Below, in pieces: positions 21,492-29,783 of a stretch of DNA of 64,000 bases (the first letter of the stretch is position 1; every line of letters starts with the position of its first letter). Position numbers and translations under genes: made by a program. The DNA is from Stenotrophomonas sp. 169 (GTDB lineage: Bacteria > Pseudomonadota > Gammaproteobacteria > Xanthomonadales > Xanthomonadaceae). The notes under the pieces are model-generated. The model did not search any database, was not told the origin of the DNA, and saw nothing but the letters and a program-made list of their open reading frames with translations. The stretch lies in assembly GCF_014621775.1 (NCBI RefSeq), contig NZ_CP061204.1, positions 2,562,501-2,626,500 on the forward strand. The letters run 5' to 3'.

Positions 21492-23153
21492 ATGCTTAGA
21501 CATCTATCGATCAAGGATTTTGCCGTCGTACGCGCCACCGAACTCGAGTTCGGGCCCGGCATGACGGTGGTATCGGGCGAAACCGGCGCGGGCAAGTCGC
21601 TGATGGTGGACGCCCTCGGCTTCCTGGCAGGCCTTCGCGCCGACAGCGGCGTGGTGCGCCACGGTGCCGCGCGAGCGGAGCTTTCCGCCGAATTCGCGCT
21701 GGAACAGCTGGCCGCCGCACGGCGCTGGCTGGCCGACAACGAGCTGGACGACGACGAACACTGCCAACTGCGCCGGGTGATCCGCGCCGATGGCGGTTCG
21801 CGTGCGTGGATCAATGGCCGCCCGGTCACCCTGTCCCAGCTGACCGACCTGGCCTCGTTGCTGGTGGAAATCCACGGGCAGCACGAGCAACAGGCCCTGC
21901 TGACCCGGCCCTCGCAGCTTGCGCTGCTGGATGCCTATGCCGGCAACGCCGAAGAGCGCCGCGCCGTGCGCGTGGCCGCCGCCGCGTGGCAGACCCTGGT
22001 GGACGAGGCCGCCGCGTTGTCCCAGCAGGGCGATGTCAGCGACCGCATCGGCTTCCTGGAGCATCAGCTGCGGGAAATGGAACGCGAGGACCTGGAGCCC
22101 GATTCCATCACCGCGCTCGGTGCCAGCCACCGCCGCCAGGCGCACGCCAGCGCCCTGCTCAGTGCCTGCGACACGGCCACCACGCGGATCAACGGTGACG
22201 AGGACGCTTCCGCGCTGGGCCTGCTGGCGCAGGTGCGTGGTGACCTCGGCCGCCTGATCGAACACGATGCCCGGCTGGGCGACGTGGACGCACTGATCGA
22301 CAGCGCCAGCATCCAGCTGCAGGAAGCACTGACCCTGCTGGACCGCGTGCACGACGATCTGGACGCTGATCCGGAGCAGTTTGAAGAAAACGAGCGCCGC
22401 TTGGGCCGTCTGCACGATCTGGCGCGCAAGCACCGGGTGCCGATGGAAGAACTCGGCCCGCAGCGCGACCGCATGCAGGCCGAAGTGGAGCAGCTGCAAG
22501 GGGCCGACGTGCGCCTGCAGAAGCTGGCCGGTGAAATCGAAAAAGCGGCTGCCGCATGGCGCGAACAGGCTGCCGTGCTCAGCGCAGGCCGTCAGCGCGC
22601 TGCTGCGGAGCTGTCCACCACTACGACCGGGCTTATCGCCGAGCTGGGCATGGGCGGCGGCCAGTTCCTGATCCAGCTGGAACCACAGGACGCCGGCAAG
22701 CCGGATCCACAGGGTGCCGAGCGGGTGGAGTTCCTGGTGGCGGCCAACGCTGGCCAGCCGCCGCGACCGCTGCGCAAGGTGGCCTCCGGCGGTGAGTTGT
22801 CACGGATCTCGCTGGCCATTGAAGTGGCCGCGCTGGATCTGGATGCCGTGCCGACCATGGTGTTCGACGAGGTCGATTCAGGTATCGGTGGCGCGGTGGC
22901 GGATATCGTGGGGCAGAAACTGCGCGCTCTTGGCGAAAAGCGTCAGGTGCTGTGCGTGACGCATCTGCCGCAGGTGGCCTCCAAGGGCCACGCACACTAT
23001 CGCGTCAGCAAGGCGCCGGTAGACGGCATGACCCAGAGCGCGGTGGAAAAGCTGGACACCAAGGCCCGCGAAGAAGAACTCGCGCGGATGCTGGGCGGTG
23101 TCGAAGTCAGCAAAGAAGCCCGCGCCGCGGCGCGGAAGCTGCTGGCCGGCTGA
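21492..23153 (+). CDS. recN: DNA repair protein RecN
   Basis: 553-aa SMC-like ATPase for double-strand-break repair. The N-terminal ATPase half begins MLRHLSIKDFAVVRATELEF with Walker A GETGAGKSLMVDALGFL (about residues 33-40). The central coiled coil spans roughly 170-370. The C-terminal half has the signature SGGELSRISLAIEVA, Walker B TMVFDEVDSGIGG and the distal VLCVTHLPQVAS switch. Length is normal. It is divergent from hrcA, a common arrangement. Confidence 0.97.
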   Translation: MLRHLSIKDFAVVRATELEFGPGMTVVSGETGAGKSLMVDALGFLAGLRADSGVVRHGAARAELSAEFALEQLAAARRWLADNELDDDEHCQLRRVIRADGGSRAWINGRPVTLSQLTDLASLLVEIHGQHEQQALLTRPSQLALLDAYAGNAEERRAVRVAAAAWQTLVDEAAALSQQGDVSDRIGFLEHQLREMEREDLEPDSITALGASHRRQAHASALLSACDTATTRINGDEDASALGLLAQVRGDLGRLIEHDARLGDVDALIDSASIQLQEALTLLDRVHDDLDADPEQFEENERRLGRLHDLARKHRVPMEELGPQRDRMQAEVEQLQGADVRLQKLAGEIEKAAAAWREQAAVLSAGRQRAAAELSTTTTGLIAELGMGGGQFLIQLEPQDAGKPDPQGAERVEFLVAANAGQPPRPLRKVASGGELSRISLAIEVAALDLDAVPTMVFDEVDSGIGGAVADIVGQKLRALGEKRQVLCVTHLPQVASKGHAHYRVSKAPVDGMTQSAVEKLDTKAREEELARMLGGVEVSKEARAAARKLLAG

Positions 23154-23180
23154 CATCTGGCCGCGCGCTAGGGCACTGCC

Positions 23181-23461
23181 TCGGTAGCGCCGAGCCACGC
23201 TCGGCGGAATTTCACCGCGAACGGCCCGCTGCGCTCGCCGACCGTGGGTCGGCGCTACGGATTCTGTTTACGCTTGGCGGAATTTCACCGCGAACGGCCC
23301 GCTGCGCTCGCCGACCGTGGGTCGGCGCTACGGATTCTGTATACGCTCGGTGGAATTTCACCGCGAACGGCCCGCTGCGCTCGCCGACCGTGGGTCGGCG
23401 CTACGGATCCCGGCGTTTCGGATTCTGCTTCGGTAGCGCCGAGCCGTGCTCGGCGGACGCC
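23181..23461. repeat. GTAG elements with a 73-bp tandem repeat between recN and fur
   Basis: The 308-bp recN-fur gap is almost entirely repeat. Units of 73 bp start at 23203, 23276 and 23349 (third unit incomplete), each holding GGCGGAATTTCACCGCGAAC and an inverse GTAG palindrome (CCGACCGTGGGTCGGCGCTA). They are flanked by GGTAGCGCCGAGCCACGCTC at the left and GGTAGCGCCGAGCCGTGCTC at the right. Copies 1 and 2 are identical over nearly the whole unit. Confidence 0.9.
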
Positions 23462-23866
23462 TCAGCGGCGCTTCTTGCGCACGTACAGCACCAGCGAGTG
23501 CTCTTCGAGCTCGTAGCCGTGATCTGACGCGATCTTGCGCTGAAGCTCTTCGATCTCCGCGCTTTCGAACTCGATCACGTTTCCCGAGTCCACGTCCACC
23601 ATGTGGTCGTGATGGCCGCCGCGGTCCAGCTCATAGACGGCCTGGCCGCCTTCGAAATTGTGTTTCAGCACCAGGCCAGCGGCCTCGAACTGGGTCAGCA
23701 CCCGGTACACCGTGGCCAAGCCGATTTCATCACCGTGCTCAAGCAGCTGGCGATAGATGTCTTCGGCGGTCATGTGGTGCTGGGCAGTGCGCTCAAGCAG
23801 TGCAAGTATCCGCATCCGAGGATGGGTCACCTTCAGGCCGACTTTACGCAGGTCGTGGGTTTCCAT
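23462..23866 (-). CDS. fur: Ferric uptake regulator Fur
   Basis: 134-aa iron-responsive repressor. The N-terminal winged helix is METHDLRKVGLKVTHPRMRI...AEDIYRQLLE...GLATVYRVLTQFEAAGLV, and the metal region is GGHHDHMVDVDSGNVIEF. The CxxC zinc pair of E. coli Fur is replaced (D-V-D-S), and the His/Cys-rich tail is missing, so the protein ends YVRKKRR as in Pseudomonas-type Fur. It is divergent from bamE (omlA), as described in Xanthomonas. Confidence 0.96.
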   Translation of the reverse strand: METHDLRKVGLKVTHPRMRILALLERTAQHHMTAEDIYRQLLEHGDEIGLATVYRVLTQFEAAGLVLKHNFEGGQAVYELDRGGHHDHMVDVDSGNVIEFESAEIEELQRKIASDHGYELEEHSLVLYVRKKRR

Positions 23867-23969
23867 AGGTCTCCGTTCATTGGCGATTTAGCGCCAGCTG
23901 CCTCGGATTGGGTCGCGGTGGCACGCCGGGAGTGTATCATCGGATCGATTTCCCCAAACGCGATTCCCG

Positions 23970-24362
23970 ATGCGCAATCTCCTGCTGGTCGCCGCCGTTG
24001 CCCTGTCCACCACGGGCTGCGGCATCATCTATAAGCAACCCATCTATCAGGGCAACCTGATACGGGAAGATGCCGTGTCCCAGCTGCAGGTCGGGCAGAG
24101 CAAGCAGCAGGTCAACGCCCTGCTCGGCACCCCGTCCATTGAAGATCCGTTCCACGCCCAGCGCTGGGACTACGCTGCCAGCCAGCGTATCGACCGCGTC
24201 GGCCGCACGGAAACGAAGAACTTCACCGTCTACTTCGAAAACGATGCCGTCACCCGCTGGGAAGGCGACTATTTCCCCGCGCAGGACTCCAAGCTGGCCA
24301 CGCAGACCGTCCGCCAGTTCGGTCGCAACCTGCCGAAGGAAAAGAAGAAGGGCGGCGGCTGA
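23970..24362 (+). CDS. bamE: Outer membrane protein assembly factor BamE (OmlA)
   Basis: 130-aa lipoprotein of the BAM complex that inserts beta-barrel proteins. The signal peptide ends in lipobox TTGC (cysteine at residue 17). The SmpA/OmlA domain contains IYQGNLIREDAVSQLQVGQS, VNALLGTPSIEDPFHAQRWDY and FENDAVTRWEGD, all family landmarks. A short Lys-rich tail ends the protein. It is divergent from fur across a 103-bp gap that presumably holds both promoters. Confidence 0.95.
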   Translation: MRNLLLVAAVALSTTGCGIIYKQPIYQGNLIREDAVSQLQVGQSKQQVNALLGTPSIEDPFHAQRWDYAASQRIDRVGRTETKNFTVYFENDAVTRWEGDYFPAQDSKLATQTVRQFGRNLPKEKKKGGG

Positions 24363-24374
24363 TCCCGCCTGGTC

Positions 24375-24400
24375 GGTAGTGACGGCCGCTGGCCGTCATG
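24375..24400 (+). repeat. GTAGTGACGGCCGC palindrome
   Basis: GTAGTGACGGCCGCTGGCCG followed by TCATG: GTAG-family hairpin between convergent bamE and rnfH, where it could help end transcription. Confidence 0.8.
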
Positions 24401-24433
24401 ACCGGTCGCCAACCCCGCCATCCCACCGTAAGA

Positions 24434-24697
24434 CTACTTCGGCTGCGCCTTCGCGCGCCGCCGGCGGTTGTCCTTGGGATCGGCCAGCAGTGCCCGCAAC
24501 AGCTCCACCCGGTCAGCGTCCTGCAGGATCTGCCCGGGTGTAGCCAGCACACCGTGCACGGCGACTGCGGGACATTCCGCACTGCCCTCCAACGCCGCCG
24601 CCGTGACCGCATCGGCCACCGTGGCGTCTTCGGCCAGTTCCAGCGCGCGATGCAGCACGCGGTCGGGCCAAGCCAGCACCACTTCCACGCGGATCAT
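24434..24697 (-). CDS. rnfH: RnfH family protein
   Basis: 87-aa ubiquitin-fold protein of the UPF0125/RnfH family. It begins MIRVEVVLAWPDRVLHRALE, matching the family start, and contains VAVHGVLATPGQILQDADRV, ELLRALLADPKDNRRRRA near the C terminus, the typical end. Function is not well defined. It follows ratA after 4 bp, the conserved ratA-rnfH pair, and the pair is divergent from smpB. Confidence 0.92.
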   Translation of the reverse strand: MIRVEVVLAWPDRVLHRALELAEDATVADAVTAAALEGSAECPAVAVHGVLATPGQILQDADRVELLRALLADPKDNRRRRAKAQPK

Positions 24698-24701
24698 CGG
24701 A

Positions 24702-25130
24702 TCAATCCTGCTCGTCTGCCACGCGCACGAAGTCGTTGACCATGCGGTCGGCCAGTCCCTGGAAACCCAACGCGAGCGCGGGCGCCAACAAACGGGATTT
24801 CGGCTCGAATTCCAGCTCCAGGCTGACCTTGCAGGCATCTTCGGCCAGTGAATGGAACTCCCACCGGCCGTGCAGGCTCTTGAACGGGCCGTCGCGCAGC
24901 TGCATATCGATACGCTGCGGGCGTACCAGCGTGTTCTCGGTCATGAACCAGGTGGAGAACGAGCCCAGCCCCAGGTCCAGGCGCGCGACGAGGCGATCAT
25001 CGCCCTGTTCCAGGATCTGCGCAGCCGAGCACCAACGGAACCGGCTCGGGTAGGCGGCGATATCGTTGACGAGATCAAACATGCGCGCCGCGGAGTGTTC
25101 GACCAGGGCGCTTCGACGAATGGTAGGCAT
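24702..25130 (-). CDS. ratA: RatA-like ubiquinone-binding / ribosome association protein
   Basis: 142-aa START/SRPBCC-fold protein. E. coli RatA associates with the 50S subunit and the family includes the ubiquinone-binding Coq10. The translation MPTIRRSALVEHSAARMFDL opens the family motif; NDIAAYPSRFRWCSAAQILE and FEPKSRLLAPALALGFQGLA are further landmarks. An upstream in-frame extension of 30 residues looks non-coding. It is paired with rnfH and divergent from smpB, with 59 bp between the start codons. Confidence 0.92.
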   Translation of the reverse strand: MPTIRRSALVEHSAARMFDLVNDIAAYPSRFRWCSAAQILEQGDDRLVARLDLGLGSFSTWFMTENTLVRPQRIDMQLRDGPFKSLHGRWEFHSLAEDACKVSLELEFEPKSRLLAPALALGFQGLADRMVNDFVRVADEQD

Positions 25131-25189
25131 TTCAGAGTTTTGGCTGCAGGTGATCGACCGGGCGGGCCCGAATCGGAGACAATACGGGA

Positions 25190-25693
25190 ATGAGCAAGAA
25201 CGACGGCAAGGATAAAGCAAAGAACGCGACGGCCAACAAGACCATCGCGTTGAACAAGCGTGCCCGGCACGAGTACCACATCGAGGAGCGCTTCGAGGCG
25301 GGCCTTGCGCTGCAGGGCTGGGAGGTCAAATCCATCCGTGCCGGCCGCGGCAACATCGTGGATGCCTACGCGTATGTGAAGCAGGGCGAGATCTTCCTGA
25401 TCGGCGCGCAGATCACCCCGCTGATCCAGGCCTCCAGCCACTTCGTGGCCGTGGACCGCCGCGAGCGCAAGCTGTTGCTGCACCGGAGCGAGATCGACAA
25501 GCTGGTCGGCAAGGTGGAGCGCGACGGCTACACCATCGTCCCCACCGCGATGTACTGGAGCAAGAACAAGATCAAGCTGGAAGTGGCGCTGGCCAAGGGC
25601 AAGCAGGACCACGACAAGCGCGATGCCGCCAAGGACCGCGAATGGGCAATCGAAAAGTCGCGCGTCATGCGTCGGGGCAACCGCGACGCCTGA
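25190..25693 (+). CDS. smpB: SsrA-binding protein SmpB
   Basis: 167-aa partner of tmRNA in rescue of stalled ribosomes. Signatures: NKRARHEYHIEERFEAGLAL, QGWEVKSIRAGRGNIVDAYA, FVAVDRRERKLLLHRSEIDK and the basic C-terminal tail DREWAIEKSRVMRRGNRDA, which inserts in the ribosome mRNA channel. The first 15 Lys/Ala residues are a short extension. The tmRNA gene is only 900 bp downstream. Confidence 0.98.
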   Translation: MSKNDGKDKAKNATANKTIALNKRARHEYHIEERFEAGLALQGWEVKSIRAGRGNIVDAYAYVKQGEIFLIGAQITPLIQASSHFVAVDRRERKLLLHRSEIDKLVGKVERDGYTIVPTAMYWSKNKIKLEVALAKGKQDHDKRDAAKDREWAIEKSRVMRRGNRDA

Positions 25694-25773
25694 CCGACGT
25701 CGTACTCCGGTGACCGACTTGGCACTCCGGTGGTCAACTTCGTACTCCGGTAGCGCCGAGCCACGCTCGGCGG
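25692..25773. repeat. 20-bp degenerate triplet repeat plus GTAG element
   Basis: Three head-to-tail 20-mers at 25692-25711, 25712-25731 and 25732-25751 (consensus GACCGACTTCGTACTCCGGT) run into GGTAGCGCCGAGCCACGCTC. The first unit starts inside the smpB stop codon. Confidence 0.75.
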
Positions 25774-25797
25774 ACCCTCACCGCAGCTCGCACACCG

Positions 25798-26364
25798 TCA
25801 GGCCTTGACCGCCCCACCCTGCATCTGCGGCGCCAACGCTGCATGCATCACGGCAAGATGCATCACCACGGCCAGCTCGTCGGCGTGGCTGTCATCGCCT
25901 GCCGTCCAACTGCGCGCCAGACGCGCCGCGTCGCCCGGCAGCAGCTCCAGCAACCGGTTGTCGTCCATCGCATCTGCGGCATGCTGCAGGCGGCGCGACA
26001 AGCGGTGCGCCTGCAGCACATGGGTCAGCACACTCACCCCGGCCAGCGCCAGCAGCGCGATCGCCAGCCCGTGCTCGAACCATTGCGACAGCACATCAGG
26101 CTCCGGCGCCCACGCCAACAGCCCCAGCAGCACCAACCCCAGCAGCCGCCAGTAGCCCAGCGACGGACGCTTTCGACGCGGCCAATGCACCACGACGGCA
26201 CTGGCCAACAGCGCCATTGCGGCCGACGCGGGCAGTTCGATCAGACACGCCGCAGCCACCAGCGCTGCCAGGACCGTCCATACCCAACCCGGCGGCACCG
26301 CACGGCGCAGATAGCCAATGCCCACAGGGCCAACCAGCTGCCGAAGACTGCGCTTGCTTGTCAT
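25798..26364 (-). CDS. Hypothetical membrane protein
   Basis: 188-aa protein of unknown function from the ATG at 26364 (MTSKRSLRQLVGPVGIGYLR). GTG codons up to 18 residues upstream could also serve; the AGGAG nearest the start favours one of those, so the N terminus is uncertain. It shows about four hydrophobic segments, including WVWTVLAALVAAACLIELPA, LALLALAGVSVLTHVL and a YWRLLGLVLLGLLAW stretch. A soluble C-terminal helical part ends LAVMHAALAPQMQGGAVKA. It lies between smpB and ssrA with no evident functional link. Confidence 0.6.
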   Translation of the reverse strand: MTSKRSLRQLVGPVGIGYLRRAVPPGWVWTVLAALVAAACLIELPASAAMALLASAVVVHWPRRKRPSLGYWRLLGLVLLGLLAWAPEPDVLSQWFEHGLAIALLALAGVSVLTHVLQAHRLSRRLQHAADAMDDNRLLELLPGDAARLARSWTAGDDSHADELAVVMHLAVMHAALAPQMQGGAVKA

Positions 26365-26592
26365 CTCCACCCACACGTCTCCTGCTTCGTGTCCCAGCGT
26401 GACTACACGTGACCACAATGGTGTCGCAAATGGCTCCTCAAGACGTTAACAGTTCGATATGTAGGCCTGCTACCAGAAATCTCGCTTTTGCGTGACTGTT
26501 CAGCCGGATTGGCGTAGCATCGGTCTCGTTGGGCAGCCTTGTTCCTGCAACACCGGAATCTGGCCAGTACTTGCAAGCACTTGTTTGAAACC

Positions 26593-26988
26593 GGGGGTGC
26601 ATTGGTTTCGACGGGGGTTGTGAAGTCGCTTGGCGCATGCCGAGGGTGTAGCTTTCCTCGTAAATCCAGCTGCAAAACTCTAGTTGCCAACGACGACAAC
26701 TACGCTTCGGATTTCGCAGTCGCAGCCTAACGGTTGACCTGCGTCATCCTTCGCCGCCTTAGGTGAAGCCTCGAAACTGCCTGTGTCCATGCTAGCAGCG
26801 TAGAGTCATTATCATGGAATCGAGCTGGGCGGCTGCCTGTCAGTCCAGCACTAGAACACAGCAGGCTTGTTCCGGGATGTGCTTCGCACACCGTGCTGTT
26901 CCGGAACGAAATCCAACGGTGAGCTAAGCATGTAGAGCTGGGGATGGAGTGCCTTCGGACGGCGGTTCAATTCCGCCCACCTCCACCA
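26593..26988 (+). ncRNA. ssrA: Transfer-messenger RNA (tmRNA)
   Basis: The 5' end GGGGGTGCATTGGTTTCGAC is the conserved tmRNA start and its first seven bases pair with CACCTCC near the 3' end (one G-U), which is followed by encoded CCA... as ACCA. The T-arm GGCGGTTCAATTCCGCC is present. The reading frame at 26686-26730 encodes the tag ANDDNYASDFAVAA then stop. It works with SmpB to tag and release stalled proteins. Its 3' end is a common integration target, and an integrase remnant lies just downstream. Confidence 0.97.
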
Positions 26989-27015
26989 TTGATTGGTTCC
27001 TTCGGGGGCCGCGAG

Positions 27016-27056
27016 AAGCCGGGATCCTTCGTCAAAAAGGGGATCTCGGCTTTTTT
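27016..27056 (+). terminator. Rho-independent terminator of ssrA
   Basis: AAGCCGGGATCC (27016-27027) pairs with GGATCTCGGCTT (27041-27052), one G-U pair, and ends in a run of six T. Confidence 0.8.
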
Positions 27057-27181
27057 GTTGGCGATGCCTGTCCAGCCGGTTCCGCTGCAGCCTATGAGAC
27101 GCTCGGGATATATCTAGCGGTACACCACCGCCCTGAAAACCTTGTACCTCAATAGCCTTCTCGGATGCCGCGATCCGTCGC

Positions 27182-27530
27182 GTGAAGTCCACCGAGAAGC
27201 AGCAGAAGCTGTCTGACGGTGGCGGCCTGTTCCTGCTGGTTCATCCCAACGGATCGCGCTACTGGAGCTGGAAATATCGCTTCGGCGGGAAGGAGAAGCA
27301 GCTGGGGATGGCCGCGCCGACCGGTAGCACCGGGGATAGCTTTGAAGTGTTCTCGCGCGAGTGGCTGCATGGCCGTCGAGGCCTACAGCCGGAAGATGGT
27401 GGCCTGGTTCGAGAACAATGTATTCCCGATCATCGGCGCCCGTGTCGCCCCCCTTACCGTCGGCATAGCATCAGTGCTCATCTACCGCGCTATTCCGTCA
27501 AGAATGGGCATGGGTGGCCACCTAGTCCGC
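27182..27530 (+). pseudogene. Remnant of tyrosine-type integrase (DUF4102 N terminus)
   Basis: The frame from 27182 encodes an arm-binding-domain-like segment, KLSDGGGLFLLVHPNGSRYW then RFGGKEKQLG, characteristic of P4-type integrases. After SREWLHG (about 27370) this frame loses similarity. The frame two bases along carries EAYSRKMVAWFENNVFPIIGAR, which fits the next part of an integrase. So there is at least one frameshift plus deletion, and the catalytic R-H-R-Y domain is absent. Its position 190 bp from the ssrA 3' end fits a decayed genomic island. Boundaries are approximate. Confidence 0.75.
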
Positions 27531-27611
27531 GTAACGGTGTCAAAACCATCACAACTTGAACCGCATTTGACCAGGACACTGAATTTCAGGCTGTAGCGTA
27601 TGGAGAACCCG

Positions 27612-28520
27612 ATGCCCCATTCAACCCCAAAGCACACCACTCTCTACCAGTGCTTGCGCCTGTCAAAGTTCGCACTCATCGCCTGCATGCTCACCTCATG
27701 CTCAAAGACAAATGACGATTCTCAGCCGGCTAGCGGTACACCGGCGAATGCAGCGCCCGCGGCCACGGCAGAGATTCAAAGTGTCACGCCAAAATCGACA
27801 GCGATTGATACCGACCTCCAATCTGCACAGCGCTTGCCAGATGTTCCCGTGAAAGAACTGTATCCATCGCTTCGCAATAGAGCGGAAGCTGGAGATCTGG
27901 AAGCAAAACGACAACTCTTCTTGGTACTCAATGAGTGTCGCGTTGCGATGAAACCAGACAGGTCTCTTGATTACTCCAACAGCCAAGTCTCGCCAGAAAT
28001 TCTCAAAGCAAGCGGAAAAACGCGAGAGCAGTTCCTGGCAGATCAGCAATTGAGCTCTCTTACGTTCACCGAAGAAAAGCTTGAACAATGTGAGGGAGTT
28101 CCCGGTGATGCGCAAAAGGAAACGGCCCGATGGCTGAAAGAAGCAGCGGAAGGGGGCGACACCTACGCGCGACTGGCCTACTACAACTATCTGGACCTCA
28201 TTGTTGGAGATCGGCAGGAACAAGCAGTATCGGCAGAAGAAGTTAAACAGTTCAATGAAGATTCCTATCGCTACATCAAAAGTGTAGCTGACACAGGCAA
28301 TCCGGACGGGCTTTTCACTCTCGGAACGGCGTATCAACGCGGCATCATTACACCGAAAGATTCGGTTCGTGCCTATGCCTACAAGAAAGCTGCGGGACAG
28401 CAGATCCCCATCGGTGGAAACGAACAGATGTTGGACCTCATGGCGCAGTCCATGACTCCATCTGAACTAAGGAAGGCCAATCAACTGGCCGCCACGCTGA
28501 CACAGAGGAGCAAAATATGA
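27612..28520 (+). CDS. Sel1/TPR-like lipoprotein, hypothetical
   Basis: 302-aa predicted lipoprotein. The ATG at 27612 follows GGAG by six bases; an ATG at 27600 has no such site. The signal peptide ends in lipobox LTSC (cysteine near residue 30). The body has alpha-helical repeat character: LRNRAEAGDLEAKRQLFLVL, WLKEAAEGGDTYARLAYYNY and DGLFTLGTAYQRGIITPKDS resemble Sel1-like repeats. Base composition is clearly more AT-rich than neighbouring genes, suggesting acquisition with the integrase remnant. Function unknown. Confidence 0.75.
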   Translation: MPHSTPKHTTLYQCLRLSKFALIACMLTSCSKTNDDSQPASGTPANAAPAATAEIQSVTPKSTAIDTDLQSAQRLPDVPVKELYPSLRNRAEAGDLEAKRQLFLVLNECRVAMKPDRSLDYSNSQVSPEILKASGKTREQFLADQQLSSLTFTEEKLEQCEGVPGDAQKETARWLKEAAEGGDTYARLAYYNYLDLIVGDRQEQAVSAEEVKQFNEDSYRYIKSVADTGNPDGLFTLGTAYQRGIITPKDSVRAYAYKKAAGQQIPIGGNEQMLDLMAQSMTPSELRKANQLAATLTQRSKI

Positions 28521-29186
28521 GGGCGAACCAGCAGGTCCGGCCGTCGCATCCTCGCTTGAACGTTTTAGTCAAAGCGATGAGTACGCGGGCGGATTCTGGA
28601 TGCTGGTAGACGTCGACCTGTCCAGGCTCAGCACGCGTGCCGTCCGGTTGAATATCAGCCCGCCGGAGTAGCTGGTGGGTCGAATCGACCAAGCAGCTGC
28701 ATCCGCCGCATGTCCCGATCCGCATATCTCGCGCTTGCGGCGGAGCATGAACTGGGTGGTGACTCGCTCCGCCCTTGATCGGGTGACGTAAGGGCATCGG
28801 CTCAACGCCGTCATCGCTCGCATCATGGTGAGGCCAGGCGCGTCACCGACAATGGTAGAGCAGCGCCCCGAGCGCGCTCCCGATCACCTGACTTCGCAAT
28901 TTTCCTCATGGACGCAGGCACTTGCCCTGCGCACGATGGATCCGCTGGCGCCCTATGGCACCAGTCGGAATTGGCATCCCGTTTGTGTTTATAACCGTTG
29001 ACTCTGTTCTGCCCCTCGGGGCACGGCGGAGAATGCACTGCATCGCCTACCGACTCTTGCGGCGGGCGATGCGTGGGGATCCCTGATCCGCCGGTTTATG
29101 GTTATAAACACCCGGTATGCCAACCCGCATCGCCCGCCACCTCGTGCTCAGGCGCAGGTGGCCTTCATGCAATGCGAGGCATACCG
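28521..29186. other. Unassigned 666-bp stretch with inverted repeats
   Basis: No convincing gene is visible. Short open frames exist on the minus strand (28438-28797, 28569-28826, 28823-29038), but none has a recognisable motif. Two inverted repeats are present: GTGTTTATAACC (28985-28996) with GGTTATAAACAC (29100-29111), and GGCGGGCGATGCG near 29071 with CGCATCGCCCGCC near 29128. Likely degenerate accessory DNA. Confidence 0.5.
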
Positions 29187-29603
29187 ATGGAATCGCAGTA
29201 CCCGCTGGGCGCCAAGCGCCTGCACGCCCTGCTTGGCGACAAGATGCATTCGTTTCCTCCCCGCTTCATTGAAAAGCTGGAACGGACGCTGGAAGAGCAT
29301 GAGCGGGAGCAGATCGCCCGCAGCCGCACGGTGCACCTGAAACTGGTGCCTGACGTGGCCGACGATGCCCCGCTGCTGGGCGCAGATGCATACATCGATC
29401 TCAAACGACACAGCAAAGTCGCCATCCCGCTTCGCACCCTGCAGGGCCTGGCGTCGATCTTCGAGATCCTGCACGCGGTGCATCTGGCCAAGCAGGACGG
29501 CGATCCCGAAGGCGTCCTGAGCGAACACCTGGTTGAGGGGCTGATTGTCAGTGGCCGGGCGATGGTGAAGTCGGCCTCTGCTACGACCTGCAACGCGTCC
29601 TGA
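29187..29603 (+). CDS. Hypothetical protein
   Basis: 138-aa protein not recognised. The ATG at 29187 has GAGG eight bases upstream. The first part is charged and helical (GAKRLHALLGDKMHSFPPRF, IEKLERTLEEHEREQIARS); the middle reads VHLKLVPDVADDAPLLGADA and the end VEGLIVSGRAMVKSASATTC. No signal peptide or membrane helix. It could be a DNA-associated or regulatory protein, but nothing shows this directly. An inverted-repeat-rich leader precedes it. Confidence 0.55.
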   Translation: MESQYPLGAKRLHALLGDKMHSFPPRFIEKLERTLEEHEREQIARSRTVHLKLVPDVADDAPLLGADAYIDLKRHSKVAIPLRTLQGLASIFEILHAVHLAKQDGDPEGVLSEHLVEGLIVSGRAMVKSASATTCNAS

Positions 29604-29661
29604 TGCACTGACCGGGTGGCTTGGTATGCGCCCTATGCCCCGCCCCATACCTACACGTACC

Positions 29662-29692
29662 CTTAACTTAATTGTTAAGATTAACTGTTAAG
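29662..29692. promoter_or_regulatory. Repeated GTTAA/TTAAC operator-like motifs
   Basis: CTTAAC-N6-GTTAAG at 29662-29679 is a perfect dyad and a further TTAACTGTTAAG follows at 29681-29692, giving GTTAAG repeats 13 bp apart. This AT-rich patch stands out from its high-GC surroundings, 92 bp upstream of the response-regulator gene, and may be its promoter or operator. Confidence 0.45.
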
Positions 29693-29783
29693 GAACTTAC
29701 TGACAGTCTCTATCGGGCATGCAAAGCTATGCGCCCTTCCCGGCGCCAGGGCAACCGGCGCACTGATTGATCAAGGACGCTCC

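Noticed and set aside
23160..23461. CRISPR array
   Set aside because: The repeats are 73-bp head-to-tail units without unique spacers, and no cas gene is nearby.
28569..28826. 85-residue minus-strand frame in the unassigned segment
   Set aside because: Slight resemblance to phage-type sequence only; no motif or ribosome site, so not called.
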